Below, piece after piece: positions 1 to 12,400 of a stretch of DNA of 64,000 bases. Source of the DNA: Cryptomeria japonica (Eukaryota > Streptophyta > Pinopsida > Cupressales > Cupressaceae); contig NC_081406.1 in assembly GCF_030272615.1 (NCBI RefSeq), positions 265,701,192 to 265,765,191 of the forward strand, in the 5' to 3' direction. The notes below the pieces were generated by a model. That model made no database searches. It was not told the DNA's origin and worked only from the letters and a program-made list of their open reading frames with translations. The translations under genes were made by a program, and so were the position numbers. Positions within the stretch are counted from its first letter, which is position 1. Every line of letters begins with the position of its first letter.

Positions 1-2
1 TA

Positions 3-1790
3 GAACTGGCAGTAGAAATGAGTATAAATGAACCGACACAGATTGCACCGGTATAGAATGAAGAACCAATCACACCGAGATCATCTGAAAACTCAATTGT
101 GATCGAAGAACAACAACCTATAAGTGGAAATCAGAATAAACCTAGGTATGTAAGATTGAATCATTCAGAAAATCAGATAATTGGAAATAAAAATCAAGGT
201 GTTATGACAAGAGGAAGATTGGCAAATGAAGAGGTATGTTTAATTTCTCAAGTTGAACCAACATCAGTTGTTGAAGCATGTCAGGATAAACATTGGATTA
301 AAGCAATGGAAGATGAATTAGAATAGATTGAAAAGAATAATACTTGGACATTAGTTCCCTGACCTAAAGACAAAAATGTAATTGGAACTAAATGGGTATT
401 TAGAAATAAACTTAATGAGTATGGTGAAGTAATCATAAACAAAGCAAGATTAGTTTGTAAAGGTTATTCTCAGAATGAAGGAATTGATTATAATGAAACC
501 TTTGCATCGGTAGCCAAATTTGAAGCAGTAAGACTATTTCTTGCATTTGCAGCTCATAAGAACTATAAAGTTTATCAGATGGATGTAAAATGTGCATTTT
601 TGAATGGACATCTTGAAGAATAAGTTTACATTGAACAACTCGATGGATTTTTATTATCAGATGTTAAGGATATGGTTTGCAGGTTAAGGAAAGCTTTATA
701 TGGATTAAAGCAAGCTCCCAAAGCTTGGTATGCTAGATTGGATAAATATCTTTTAAATCTTGGATACACAAAAGGTAATGTTGACAGTAATTTGTATTAC
801 AAAATCACCAATGATGATATTTTGGTTATTGAAGTATTTGTGGATGATATCATTTTTGGAGGTGAAGAAGAGTTATGTAAAGACTTTGCTAACAAGATGT
901 AGGAAGAGTTTGAAATGTCTATGATTGGAGAGATAAATTTTTTTCTAGGTTTGCAGATTTCTCAAACAGATAAAGGTATATTCATATGTCAAACAAAATA
1001 CTTGAACGAACTTTTGAAGAAATTTGGTATGAAAAAATCCAAACTCGTAAGCACTCCTATGACTACAACTGATAAATTGACATTAAAGGATGATTCTGCT
1101 CCTATAAATCCTACAAGGTACAAATCTATGATTGGAGGATTATTGTATTTGACATAAACAAGGCCTGATATAATGAATGTAGTGTGTGTTGTTTCTAGAT
1201 TTCAAAGCAATCCTAAAGAAAATCATGAAAGTGCAGTAAAAAGGATTTTCCGGTACCTACAAGGCACAACAAATCTTGGTTTATGGTATCCTAAGGATGA
1301 AAATTTTGAGTTATGTGCATATATAGATGCTAATTGGGCAGGAGATGTAAATGACATAAAGAGTACCACTAGCGGTGCATTCTTTCTTGGCAGAAGATTA
1401 ATTTCATGGATCAACAAGAAGCAAACTTGTACATCATTATCTACAGCTGAAGCAGAATATGTTGCAGCAATAACTAATTTCACTTAGGTATTATGGATCA
1501 AGCAAATGTTGAAGGATATCAAGGTAAAATGCAAAGAACCGATAATTATTCATTGTGATGATTCAACAACAATTTATATATCAAAGAATCTAGTATTTCA
1601 CTCTAAAACAAAGCATGTTTCTATTAAGTATAATTTTTTGAAAGAAAATGTTGAAGCAAATGAAGTGAGATTGATTTATGTGAATACTAAAGAGCAAATT
1701 GTAGATATTTTTACAAATCCTTTGCCTAAGGAAACATTTGAATATCTTAGAGAGAAGCTTGGGGTAATCACCCCACCGACAAAGACTTGA
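3..1790 (+). pseudogene. Ty1/copia Pol remnant (integrase tail, RT, RNase H)
   Basis: One reading frame runs from the left window edge to a TGA at 1788. It encodes the end of a copia polyprotein: a linker, reverse transcriptase (TKWVFRNKL near 390, [12 protein letters not shown] near 575, LYGLKQAPKAWY near 695, the active-site FVDDIIFGG near 838) and RNase H (YIDANWAG near 1321, STAEAEYVAA near 1440). These would copy element RNA into DNA in virus-like particles. Six in-frame stops (324, 360, 621, 900, 1155, 1485) interrupt it, but there is no frameshift, so it is a slowly decaying copy. The stops fall where relatives have Gln or Arg, as C-to-T change would produce. Gag, protease and most of integrase lie outside the window. 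Certain as copia; lineage within copia not resolved. Confidence 0.93.
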
Positions 1791-2133
1791 ATGATGTAGA
1801 TTGACATCAAATCGGCAAGGACTAACATAAAAATCTTTTTTCGGCTTTGATGAAGGAGAGCTACTGCTCAGGGGGAGTAGCTAGTTGTATGTTATGTTTT
1901 GATTCTTAATTGCTTTGGCATTTGATGTCAAAGGGGAAGAGATGTCTATGGAAAAATATTGTACACATTGTACTTTAGGGGGAGATGTATTTTTAGTTTT
2001 GGTTATATTGTTTCTATTTTTGGCACAAAACTTTGATTGATCTATTTTGGGAGATTGTTGGTATTTGGCATTTTGCTTTTGGCACTTATATGTTTTTCCA
2101 TCTAGTGTTGCCATCATTGCCAAAGGGGGAGAT
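1791..2133 (+). other. copia 3' untranslated region with polypurine tract
   Basis: No coding sequence. It has several G-rich, PPT-like runs (for example near 1869 and 1977). The one abutting the LTR, CAAAGGGGGAGAT at 2121-2133, is the likely primer for plus-strand DNA synthesis. The complete copia element at 49612-57120 has the same tract next to its 3' LTR, which links the two families. Confidence 0.75.
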
Positions 2134-3041
2134 TGTTGGTATTATGGATGACTTCGTCATGTGTTGCATTGGTTTTGTCATTGATGTCAACACTTATCCT
2201 TCTGGAGGTCTACATTGTTGATTTGGCACTCTGGTTATATTAGTTTATTGTTGAACTGACACATTGTGGTCCCAACATGTATATTGTCTTATGCACAGTC
2301 ACCGGTATATGCTTCACCGACATGATATATGGTTCACCGGTAGTGATGATGAATCGTTATCATCTGGAGATCATTTGGCTATGTCGAAGACATGGATTAG
2401 ATGTTTGGATTTGGTGTTTTGCTTATTGGTGTTCACATATTTGCCTTTACCGATAGATAGGTCTAGGTTATAGACCAATACAAGATATCATGTTCCAGAC
2501 CAACACGACACGTTTTGGAAATGGTTTATTGATTGAATATTGTGTAAATGTATTGAAGCCGACATATTGTATCACATCAAGACTTATTTTGTAATTGTAA
2601 TATCTTTAGTGAGCCGACCTAATCATAAGGTCTTAGGTTTTGTATAAATAATTGTAATATCTTATTGAAGATCATACTATGAGTGTGTGTGAATATTGAA
2701 GATCATTGAAGAGCGAAAATAAGTAGATCCTTGTGCAAATCACACAAATATTATCTGAAGGTTGAAGGAAAGGTTATGAAGGTATTTGGCACTCATGGTC
2801 AGAGCTTAAACCGGTACTGAATCCAGCATTGTAGATGCTATTTTGAAGTAGTATATTATTTATTGGATTTAACCATCCAATTGTAGTTAGTGTGACTCCT
2901 ATTTTGTGATTGAGCAGTGATCTCTAGGTGGTTGGCCTTTCTGCATGTGCAGACCCCATTATTGGATTAATTGGTTTTGGGTTGTAATTTATTGACAATT
3001 GATTCACCCCCCCTCTCAGTGGTGCTTCCCGGTTCCTAACA
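2134..3041 (+). repeat. 3' LTR of the copia element
   Basis: The LTR starts TGTTGGTATT right after the polypurine tract and ends CCTAACA, giving the TG...CA ends of LTRs. A TATA box (TATAAATA) lies at about 2642. The U3 part near 2297-2345 contains CACCGGTA motifs resembling the array in the copia LTRs at 49612-51165 and 55572-57120. The 5' LTR is outside the window, so the target-site duplication cannot be checked; the following bases are GATGT. Confidence 0.8.
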
Positions 3042-6000
3042 GATGTTGTTAAGACTTCTATGATGAAAAGGACTATGACGATGTTTAATGAAGACTATGC
3101 AAGCATATTTGGATACTAAGATGATATGTGCAATGCAAGGACTCTATTTTATGAGGAGTGTGAATGGTGGACTCTATCCTAAGTTGAATGCAAATGATAG
3201 ACTTTACTCTTCCAATTGTGAGGACATATGCAAAATGTGGATAAAAAATTTAGACTATATATTCCCTATATGTGTGAGGACCTATGATCACATGAAGCAC
3301 CATTTTCTTCCATACTCTTGAATGTTTGGAAAAAATTGTTGAACTTGTTGGATGTAAACACTTGGTTGTTCTCTTGAATTTTTGGCTCTTGATTGTTGAG
3401 AAACTTTTGTTGATGTTGGTATGAAAACATTGGTTAATGTTCTACTTTGAAATGTTTAATCATGTAGTAAAGACACAATAGACACATCAAAAAACATAAT
3501 AACATAGAAATAATACTTGTTTAAGGAGCTTTTTCAAATTCCCATGAATGTTGGGGTCTTTTGGAGTCTTTTTCAAGACCCTATTTTGTTTCCATTGTAA
3601 TTGGTCAATCAATTGGACAACAAGCAGACTCTCTTAAGGTCAAAAGGTCACAAATATTACCACAACCCACATCTTGATACTCCCCCAGCTCAAACAACCC
3701 TGTCACACCCTAAGGTGCACCCATTTTTTGCCTTTGTTCGGAAATTAAACCAAAGAGGATCAATCCTCAATTGGCTCGTTATCCTGGGAGATATATGATG
3801 AGTGTCTTGGAGATAGATTCTTCCCCACCCTTGCACTATGATAATACGAGTGTCTGGTTATTGACTCAGTTGGGCTTCTAATTTATAAGGTGTTTAGAAA
3901 GGGTTCCGTTTGAGTGGTCACAATCAACAATGTTTTACACTCCGTTAAGGGAGGTCTCCCAGTCTGTAGAGGTTACGCTCTACATATTTTAACGTACCGT
4001 ATAGGCACTAAGGGAGGCATAACACCATTGTGACAACATGTAACACTCGTTGCACATGATTTTCATCACATATACATTTATTTATAGTGGCTTGGATTAC
4101 TTGGCTTTAGTTGTTGCCACTCAGGTCATTCCCCTCTCACCGACCTTAATGGCGCCCTAAGGGCAACTTAGGAGGGCAGGCCTTCTAAAGTTTTTAATGC
4201 ATGAAATTGAAAGAAAGCATAAAAGAGATGATTCTGGGTTTTTGATCACCCATTGAAGGGGAGAGCATATACCTATCACCTCACAAATGTGCACCAAACA
4301 ATGTTCTTTTTAATCTCAATTGCAAATTTTTCTAGTCTAAATGGAGATGTTGCTCCATGAAAACATGGTATTCATTTTTATCCTTCATAGCAATTGTGAA
4401 GCAAAAAGGTAGATTGTTTGTGGTTTATTTTAAATGCACCAAAATGAAAGATTTTCTAAGCTACCCCTATAAGGAAACTATAAAAGGTTAGTTGACACAT
4501 GGTGGGCTTTCTAGCTTAAATTTCTTCTCGGTTATAACTTTTCTGTTTGCAGAAATAGAATGAAATCTAACAAAAAATGATAGAAAAATCAAAACAAAAT
4601 CTAACTAACCTATTCTAGAAATTGTGAATTAACCTCTATTCAAGTGTGAATTACTATCTATTCAAGTGTGAATTAACATAATAGCAATTACGAATTTCTG
4701 TATAAGCAATTGCGCATTAGTTAAACCTACAACTTTGAATATTTTTTAAACAACAGAAAAACACGGAAGAGAGAAGTTTTCACTTTTAGTGAAGTCATTC
4801 TAGATGAGGTTGTCCATTACTTCGATATCATCATAAATGTTGAATTTGTCTAGGATTTTATTTATGGTTTGATTGTATGAAGCCATAGCCTCTCCCTCTT
4901 TAGATTATCAAAATTGTCTTTCTGCTTTTATAAGCCTTTGATGGGCTTTTAGTTGTCTGTTGTGCTGTTTCCTCCTCTTTGCACCTAAAATCTTGAAAGT
5001 TACCTTGCCTGTCATGGAGTTAGAAACATTTTATGCCTAAAAATCAACTTTTCCAGAATTGAAAGATTTTAATGGGTTAATCTCACAAATGGAAATAATT
5101 GAAAAGCGACAAACAAAATTTAATTTATGGGCTATCCTTGCAATTGTGCATCATTTAGTTTAATTGTGAATTATAATGATAGCAATTGCAAATCAGAATG
5201 ATAGCAATTGTGCATCAAAATGTGCAATTCCGAATTTCTGTCAAGGCAATTGTGCATCCAATTTCCTATATGGCTCTGCAAATCAACAAAAAAAAAGTCA
5301 GATCAGTAAGCATGTTTCATGTTAGGTTCACCAAATGTTTTCATGCTTGAAATCTTCAATCAAATATGCTTAATCAAGAAATAAGGACGATCATAGATCC
5401 TTAACTAATTAAATAAAATCAAACATAAACCAATAGAATAAATGCAAATATGAAAGAATTAAACAATTAAATAATTGAAAAACCCCCTCATTCTCATTGT
5501 AGCTTCCATTGTTTTTCTCTGAAATTGCGTGGGTGGCTCTCAAGTATTGCATTGAAATTCCTACATAGATTGACAATTGCTTTGAAAAGTGTGATCTAGC
5601 TTGAATTGAGAAAATGATGCTATTTATATAGATTTTAAACATAGATGGGGAGGGATTTTAAACTCAAGTCTTGATTGTGATTAAATTGATTTAGATTGAT
5701 CAGTTAACATAGTTGATTGATTTGTTAATGCATTTGATTGAGTAGTCAACTAAATAGATTAGATAGTGAACTGAATAGATTAGGGAGATAATTGGATAGA
5801 TTGAGGAGATGATTGATTTGATCGATTAGTCAAAAAAGGTGATTTGAAGTGAAAAGGGGAGATTGGAAAGTTAACTAAGTTAACTAATTTGATCAATCAG
5901 TTATGATTTCAACATGTGCTATAGGAGATTGAAATTGAATCTAATTTTTATTTTCAATTTGGATTTGAATTTGGATTTTCAAATGCTGAAATGCACATGA

Positions 6001-7020
6001 GATTCATTGAAATTTATTGAAATTCAGATTTGGTGAAACGTGAATTTGATGAAATGAAATTAATTGAAATGAGATGAAATTTGAATTTGGGGAAAGTGGA
6101 GGAATAAATTAATTAATATAAATAATTTAAATAAAATTATTTAATCACTAGAAATATGATTAAATAAATAATAAAGATTATTTAATTAAAAAAATTAATC
6201 ATAATTAATATTTAATAATATTTGAGAAAGGGGTTTGACTGATTAAAGAATAGAAATTAGATAACTTAATAGCATTGAATAAGCTGATTGAGTTAGTTTA
6301 GAAGAATAATTAGCTTAATTAAATAATTAAATAATTACTTAATTAATTAGGATGAATAATTAGTGCATGATGAAAAAGAAATTTTTGAGTGTTTACACGT
6401 GTATTTTTTGTATCAATGTTTTGGATCACACTCTATGATCCATCATTAGGATGATATGAAGCATAATGAGGTTGAAAAGAACAAACTAAAAAGAATGTGA
6501 GGGGGGAGGAGAGAGATGGTGCACAAAGTACAAGGTTCGGTCAAAGGGTAACAATTGACCTAGATAGGAGACAAAGAGAAGATACTAAATAACAACAAAC
6601 AACCAATATAATAAACAACCAAGTAACTAAATACAACAAACCAAGGAGGAGAAAAATAACATAGAGGAGAGTGAAATCCAAACACAATAAAAACACAAAC
6701 AATAATAAATAAAAAATAAAAAATGAGAAGAACATGAAAATACCAAAAAATATGATCATTAGAAGTAAAAAATTAAGAAAGATAGAATAAAGAACCAAAG
6801 TAAATTCATACTAAGTGGCACTAAGAAATAAATAAATTACCACTAACTAAAAATAAAGAGAAAATTAAACAAATAGAGCATCCAAAAGATACAAAAATTG
6901 AAATTAAGGAATTATAAGAAAACAATAAAAATAACAAAAATACTAACCATACCAATATGCAAATATAGAATACAAATCTATAAGAGACCTAAAAACATCC
7001 AAAAACACCCAAACTACATA
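3042..7020. other. AT-rich gene-free stretch
   Basis: No credible gene. Short ORFs here lack recognisable motifs. Between 4600-4740 and 5150-5270 the words CAATTGTGCATC, CAATTGCGAATT and GTGAATTAAC recur as degenerate short repeats. From about 5650 to 6370 the DNA is simple AT-rich sequence (runs of AATTAATTAAATAATT). Probably the remains of old transposons that can no longer be classified. Confidence 0.6.
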
Positions 7021-7028
7021 AAAGTAAC

Positions 7029-7246
7029 CCCACACACACACACATAACAAAAATATATGTATATGTATATATATGTATATATACATATATGTATATATGT
7101 ATATATACACATATATACATATATAGATATATGTATATATACATATATACATATATCTATATATGTATATATGTAGATATATGTATATATACATATACGT
7201 ATATATATATACATATACGTATATATATGTACATATATACATATAC

Positions 7247-7333
<87 letters not shown>

Positions 7334-7350
7334 TACATATATGTATATAT
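7029..7350. repeat. Compound CA / ATATGT / AT microsatellite
   Basis: A short CA run (about 7029-7045) is followed by interspersed TATATGTATATATAC units and then an uninterrupted AT run at about 7253-7325. The array is full of self-complementary words and could form hairpins. Long ORFs on both strands (Tyr-Ile repeats) are products of the repeat, not genes. Confidence 0.97.
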
Positions 7351-9100
7351 ATACAAAAACAACAAACCGAACCCAAAAACACCCAAACAAACAAAAATAC
7401 AACCACATAAATATAAGAAAACAAATGAACATATACAACCAAACAAAAATGCAATCAAGAATACATACACACACTCATGTTGTTTGGATGTATTTATGTA
7501 TTTATATTTTTCACACTTGAAACCAAAGTTATGAAAATATATCAAAATAGATCAAATATGAATTCTAACTGTGACAAAATATTCTCAAGCCCTTAGGTTA
7601 TCAAGCCTTTTGAAAATTGGTGCTTTCCAAAAATAGCAAACTCCTCCAAGAAGTTCAGAGAGCTCCTAGAAAGTCAAAACAACCTCCAAAAAGTATCGTT
7701 GGACTCAACTTGAACTCTTCAACTAATTGACATTGTTAGAATTTCTATCCAATAAAGTTGGCATTCTATACGAATCTTAAAACTTTTCAAGAATGTTTAA
7801 ATAGATTGAAAAGGGGCATAATAAATTAGGTTGCCTAAGTTGGAATGTTGACTATGATAGGTTATGGTAGTTGTAAGGAATATTCTAAACAAACTTATAA
7901 TATAAACTCGGTATGGACTATTGGACTTAGGCTTTGGGGTTTTGGGTGCTACACCTCTTGCATCTTGGTTCATGGTTTTCCAAAACAATTAGATGGTTAC
8001 TTGTTTGTGACTCTTTTATTTTCTTAGGGTGATTGAAAAAAGTTTTCGTAGTGTGTTACATGTATATTATTATGTTGTCAAAATTACTCTATGACTTAAT
8101 TTTTATGATACTTTTATAAGGGTATGCACCTAAGTTGTATGTAATTGTATTGTTATTATAATAGAATTAGTTTCCTCCTTTGGGGTGTGGGGTTATTCCC
8201 CTGAAAGGGTTTTCTGAGGTGTATCTTTATGTAATGATTTTGTGAGTTGAATGTATTTGCATCCTTGATTTTATCATTGAAATTTGCTAGATATGAGCTT
8301 TTCACACCTTACCTTCCTTTCATATAATGCAATGAGTTAATAATAACAATAATTTTTTTTAAGGTAAATTTGATAGCTATTTACATGTTACACATTCATT
8401 ATGCCCATTTGTATACACATCTACATAGAAATGTAACAAATTGACATTGAGTTATATTAATCTCTGGGCATCATCTAGCCTAAGTTATAGATCCAATTTA
8501 AATAACTTGAGATTGAGTTTTGACACCTTTCAATTAATTTAATTTGAAAGTTTTTAAATTAAAATTGTGTGAGCATTTTCTAAGCAAAGTTTTGAATAAC
8601 TTTTAGCGATCCACCCTCAGTACAATGATAGCAAACTCAAATGTTGCTATGGATCCATCTTTCAATGAAACTTTGTTATGAATCATTTAGTGATCCATGG
8701 TATTACTATGAATCCATTGCTCAATGAAAGTTTGTCATAGAACGTTCAACAATCCATCTCTTAATAATCTATAATTTTATAATCGTCATCTTAATAATAA
8801 ATGATTGAACGTGATATAAAATATTGATAAATAAATTCATATATAATTTTAATTTAAAAAAATTTAAAATTAAACTACAATAAATTGTTGAAAAATTATA
8901 TATTTAATATTTTAAATATATGTATACTAGTTAATTAACTAAAATTATTTATGCAATAATATTTTATTTCCTTAGGATTGGAGTCTTGGGCCAGATACCA
9001 TATTTATTAGGTAATAGTTAGCCGTTGGTAACCTTCTAAAGCATGGTCAATTACTGATGTTGTTGGCTAATTGTGTATCATTAGCCATACCATTCCTTGC
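7351..9100. other. AT-rich intergenic DNA upstream of the gene
   Basis: No gene seen. Around 8590-8770 a unit of roughly 70 bases containing CAATGAAA.TTTGT.AT and AATCCAT recurs two to three times with many differences. The rest is AT-rich sequence without recognisable ends or motifs. Confidence 0.5.
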
Positions 9101-9403
9101 CAAAGTAATTCTAAATGGCCCAGGCCCACAGAGCGTAACATTTTGTTGACATTAACTTTGGATCTAAACAAGTGGCTTCTCAGGTTAATACTTTTCTTGC
9201 AACACTAGAGGACAACTGGAAGGTGTTTTGGTTTGATCGTGCCAACTAAGGTGAGTTCAACCTTCTAATGCCTCTGCATTTTTCTTTTGGATCTACCGTT
9301 AGACATTGATTTCGTGTATTATGTTATAGAGAATTGGAGATTATCGTAAAAATGTACTAGATTTGAATTAGATTTGGGAATTGGGTATTGTTAGAAGGAA
9401 ACA
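9100..9403 (+). promoter_or_regulatory. Probable 5' UTR with a short intron
   Basis: A good splice donor (AAG/GTGAGT, intron starting at 9251) and an acceptor (TTATAG ending at 9329) would remove a 79-base intron from the leader of the downstream gene. An in-frame TAG at 9392-9394 lies four codons before the ATG at 9404, so coding sequence does not extend upstream. The transcription start cannot be placed from sequence alone; no clear TATA box was identified. Confidence 0.45.
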
Positions 9404-12400
9404 ATGAATTCAACTGGGAGGTCTGATAAGGCACAGAAGGCAGCTGTGCCTCTGAGTAATTATGAATTTGATTTTGGGTTAGGATCCAACTTTTCTACCA
9501 GTCAAAAATCCAAAAGCCTGAAGGAGCAGAAACATAACCCCACTCCAATTCAACCATTTTCAGCGTCTCAAACTCATAAACCTGCTCCAGCATGGACACC
9601 CAATAAGCCCTCATGGACACCGCAGCCTTCATCTACCCCTGCTTATAAGCCTGCTCAAGCCGGGGTTTCAAGTGGATGGAGTGGACAATCTGGGATCTCA
9701 AGTGTATGGTCTGCCCAACCCCAGATGGCTGGGGATATCCATGGAAAGAGTTGGGCTAAACCAGATTCTTCCAAGCAGGTTGCCAGTGGGATTGTTGGAG
9801 GTTTGAATTCAGGAGCTGCTCCCCATTTGTTTGGAGATCTGCTTGGGGCAGCCCTAGGGCAGCAAAAGAACAATACTCCCTTGAAGCAAACTTCCCCTAA
9901 CACATCCTTTTCCATGAGTGGCATGTCAGCGGCATTGCCTAAAGGTGGAATTTCATTGAAGGATCATCGGTCTGCTGTACGATCTGCTCCTGTTGAACAG
10001 TTTGGGAATTTCGCTGGAGCAAATTCAAATAGCGGAAATGCTAGTGGCGGTGGTGATCCATTCGATGCTCTGCCTACCTTCTCAAACAAAAGCTTTAACT
10101 CATCACAGGGGGGTCATCCATTTGTAGCAAAGGAAGTTCCACTTAAATCTACTTCTACTGTCAGTCAAGACCCTTTTGCGTCTCCCAGCAACGAAGGAGT
10201 TTTTGGAGTTTTTCCAAATATTTCTGCGACAAACAACCTTGTAAATGACGATGGATTCGGAGACTTTCAAAAAGGATCTGCTAGCCACTCTTCTTCTGCC
10301 ACTGTGAGTGGAGATCCCTTTGCTGCATCCATGAATGTCTCCGATGATCTATTCAGCGGTGCTTCAATACCCAATTCATCAAATGCAGGGGATCCTTTTT
10401 CTGGTTTATCTTTTGGGGCAACAGGTGGGAAAAATGGTAATACGCAATTTATAGATCCACTTACCTCGTTTGCTTCCTCTACCAAAGCACCTGCTAAAGC
10501 TGCCGATCCATTTGAAGCGTTAAACAAAAGTTTTACTTCTCAGAAACAGGTCGCACAAGAGAAGAGCAAAGATCCCCTGGATTCTTTATTCACTTCTTCT
10601 ACTGCTAGCCAGAGAGGTTTTACAAGTCAACCGCTTTCTGAGACTGATGACTGGGGCTTGGACGGTGATTTTGGAGGTGCTGACACAGGTCCTACGACAG
10701 AGCTGGAAGGGCTTCCTCCTCCTCCTGCAGGAGTCAATATTTCAATAGCGAAAGATAAAGGTATGGAGAGTTATAAGCAGGGTCAATTTGCAGAGGCCAT
10801 AAAGTGGCTCTCATGGGCCATGGTTCTTTTAGAAAAGGGCGGCGAAGACTATGGTGTTTCTGCAGAGGTCTTAACTTGCAGGGCATCATGCTACAAAGAA
10901 GTAGGAGAATACAAAAAAGCTATTTCTGACTGTTCTCAGGTAGGATCCTTTCATATGACTTTATTTTTCAAATCTTGTATTGTACTCATTTCTATCTGGA
11001 AACAAACAGTTGGAAGACATTTTGATACCATTAGATATTTGATTCGTTTGGTTGGATATAGGCTTTAGTCAAATTTTTTCTTGGAGTCTAGTAAACACTA
11101 AACCCAAATGAACATGGAGAAAATAACAATCTGTAATCTGATCCGCTTTGTACACTTCTTTGAAGGTTTTCTGTATTAGTTATATCGAGTTTTTCTTTCT
11201 TCTCTTTTTGCCAAAGCTAAAAACATTCACACTATTATTTTGGTAATTAAAGTGATATTTTTTGAATTCTCTGGTGTGGTCTAATGTCCACCACCTCTCA
11301 GACTTGTAAACAACTATTGCATAAAAGTAATTTTGAGGCAAAAACCACAAGAGGCTGTAGATGTCATTATAACTATTACTGTACTTTTAATAATGGCATC
11401 ACTATTACGAAAAGAGTAATTAAGACAGCCTTTACCATTAAAATCTCAGAAATACCTATACAATTACTATTATCGTCAGTACTGGGCTCTAGAAATCACC
11501 CTCACCCGTGACACAAGCATTCTATCTTCATACCAATGCTTTAACCAGGAAAAGATAGCACATAATATCTGAAAATAGTTAACTGCATTTAGTTGTGATT
11601 AGAGGCCAGTGAGTATTCTCATCTTTTGAAATCCTTTTATTTTCTTAACTGCAGTTCTCAAAAAATGCCATCATTTCATCCATCTCTAAAAGATTCCAAG
11701 GAAGTGATTTTTTACCTCAAAGAAGTTATTCATTTTTTAATTATAATATCAGGGTATTATCACATGGCCCTATCCCTAGGTCATAATGCACACAACGAGA
11801 TACAAACCAAAACAACCGTGCAATTAACTAATGCAGGGTGATAGGCACCAAAGGAACATAAAGACCAGTTCCAATATGTAATGTCCCCCTTTTGGGATTT
11901 TCCTTAATTTAATCCTAAGACAACAATTCCAACTTAAGGTGAGAACTATAATATAAAATTTACCCAAACTGAAGACATTTTATTATGATATTTAACTTAA
12001 AATTTTAAGAATAGTTCAGAAGATAGAACTTATCTTTGCAATTAATACTAACATTTCTCCTCTTCTATATTTGCCCAATGTCTTTCCTTTTTTACTGCAA
12101 AAGCTCCTTCTTATTTCAGCATCAATACTGCATAATCCTCCTTCTATATTTGCATATATCTTCCTCGTCAATTCTTCATACAGAATGCTTTTATAAATGA
12201 CCATCTTGCAATGCTCTGTTCATGTTCATATGTCTGTTCGTATTCCTTTCCTTGTTTATTGATATTATTAATCCCGTTAGCACTTTACTACTGAGGCATC
12301 AACGTTATAATCATTCCCAGCTATATAGTCACTGTTCTGAATCATTGCTCATTATATTTCCTGTCATGGTCACGTCTTCTAATATGTTTTATTTTTCTTC

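Noticed and set aside
6943-7545. Long overlapping ORFs of Tyr/Ile/His repeats on both strands
   Set aside because: They are translations of the AT/CA microsatellite; open frames on both strands and in several phases show that the repeat causes them.
10940-11068. Extension of the TPR gene ORF past 10939
   Set aside because: The added residues do not continue the TPR pattern, a good splice donor lies at 10939/10940, and exon 18762-18935 completes the domain in phase.
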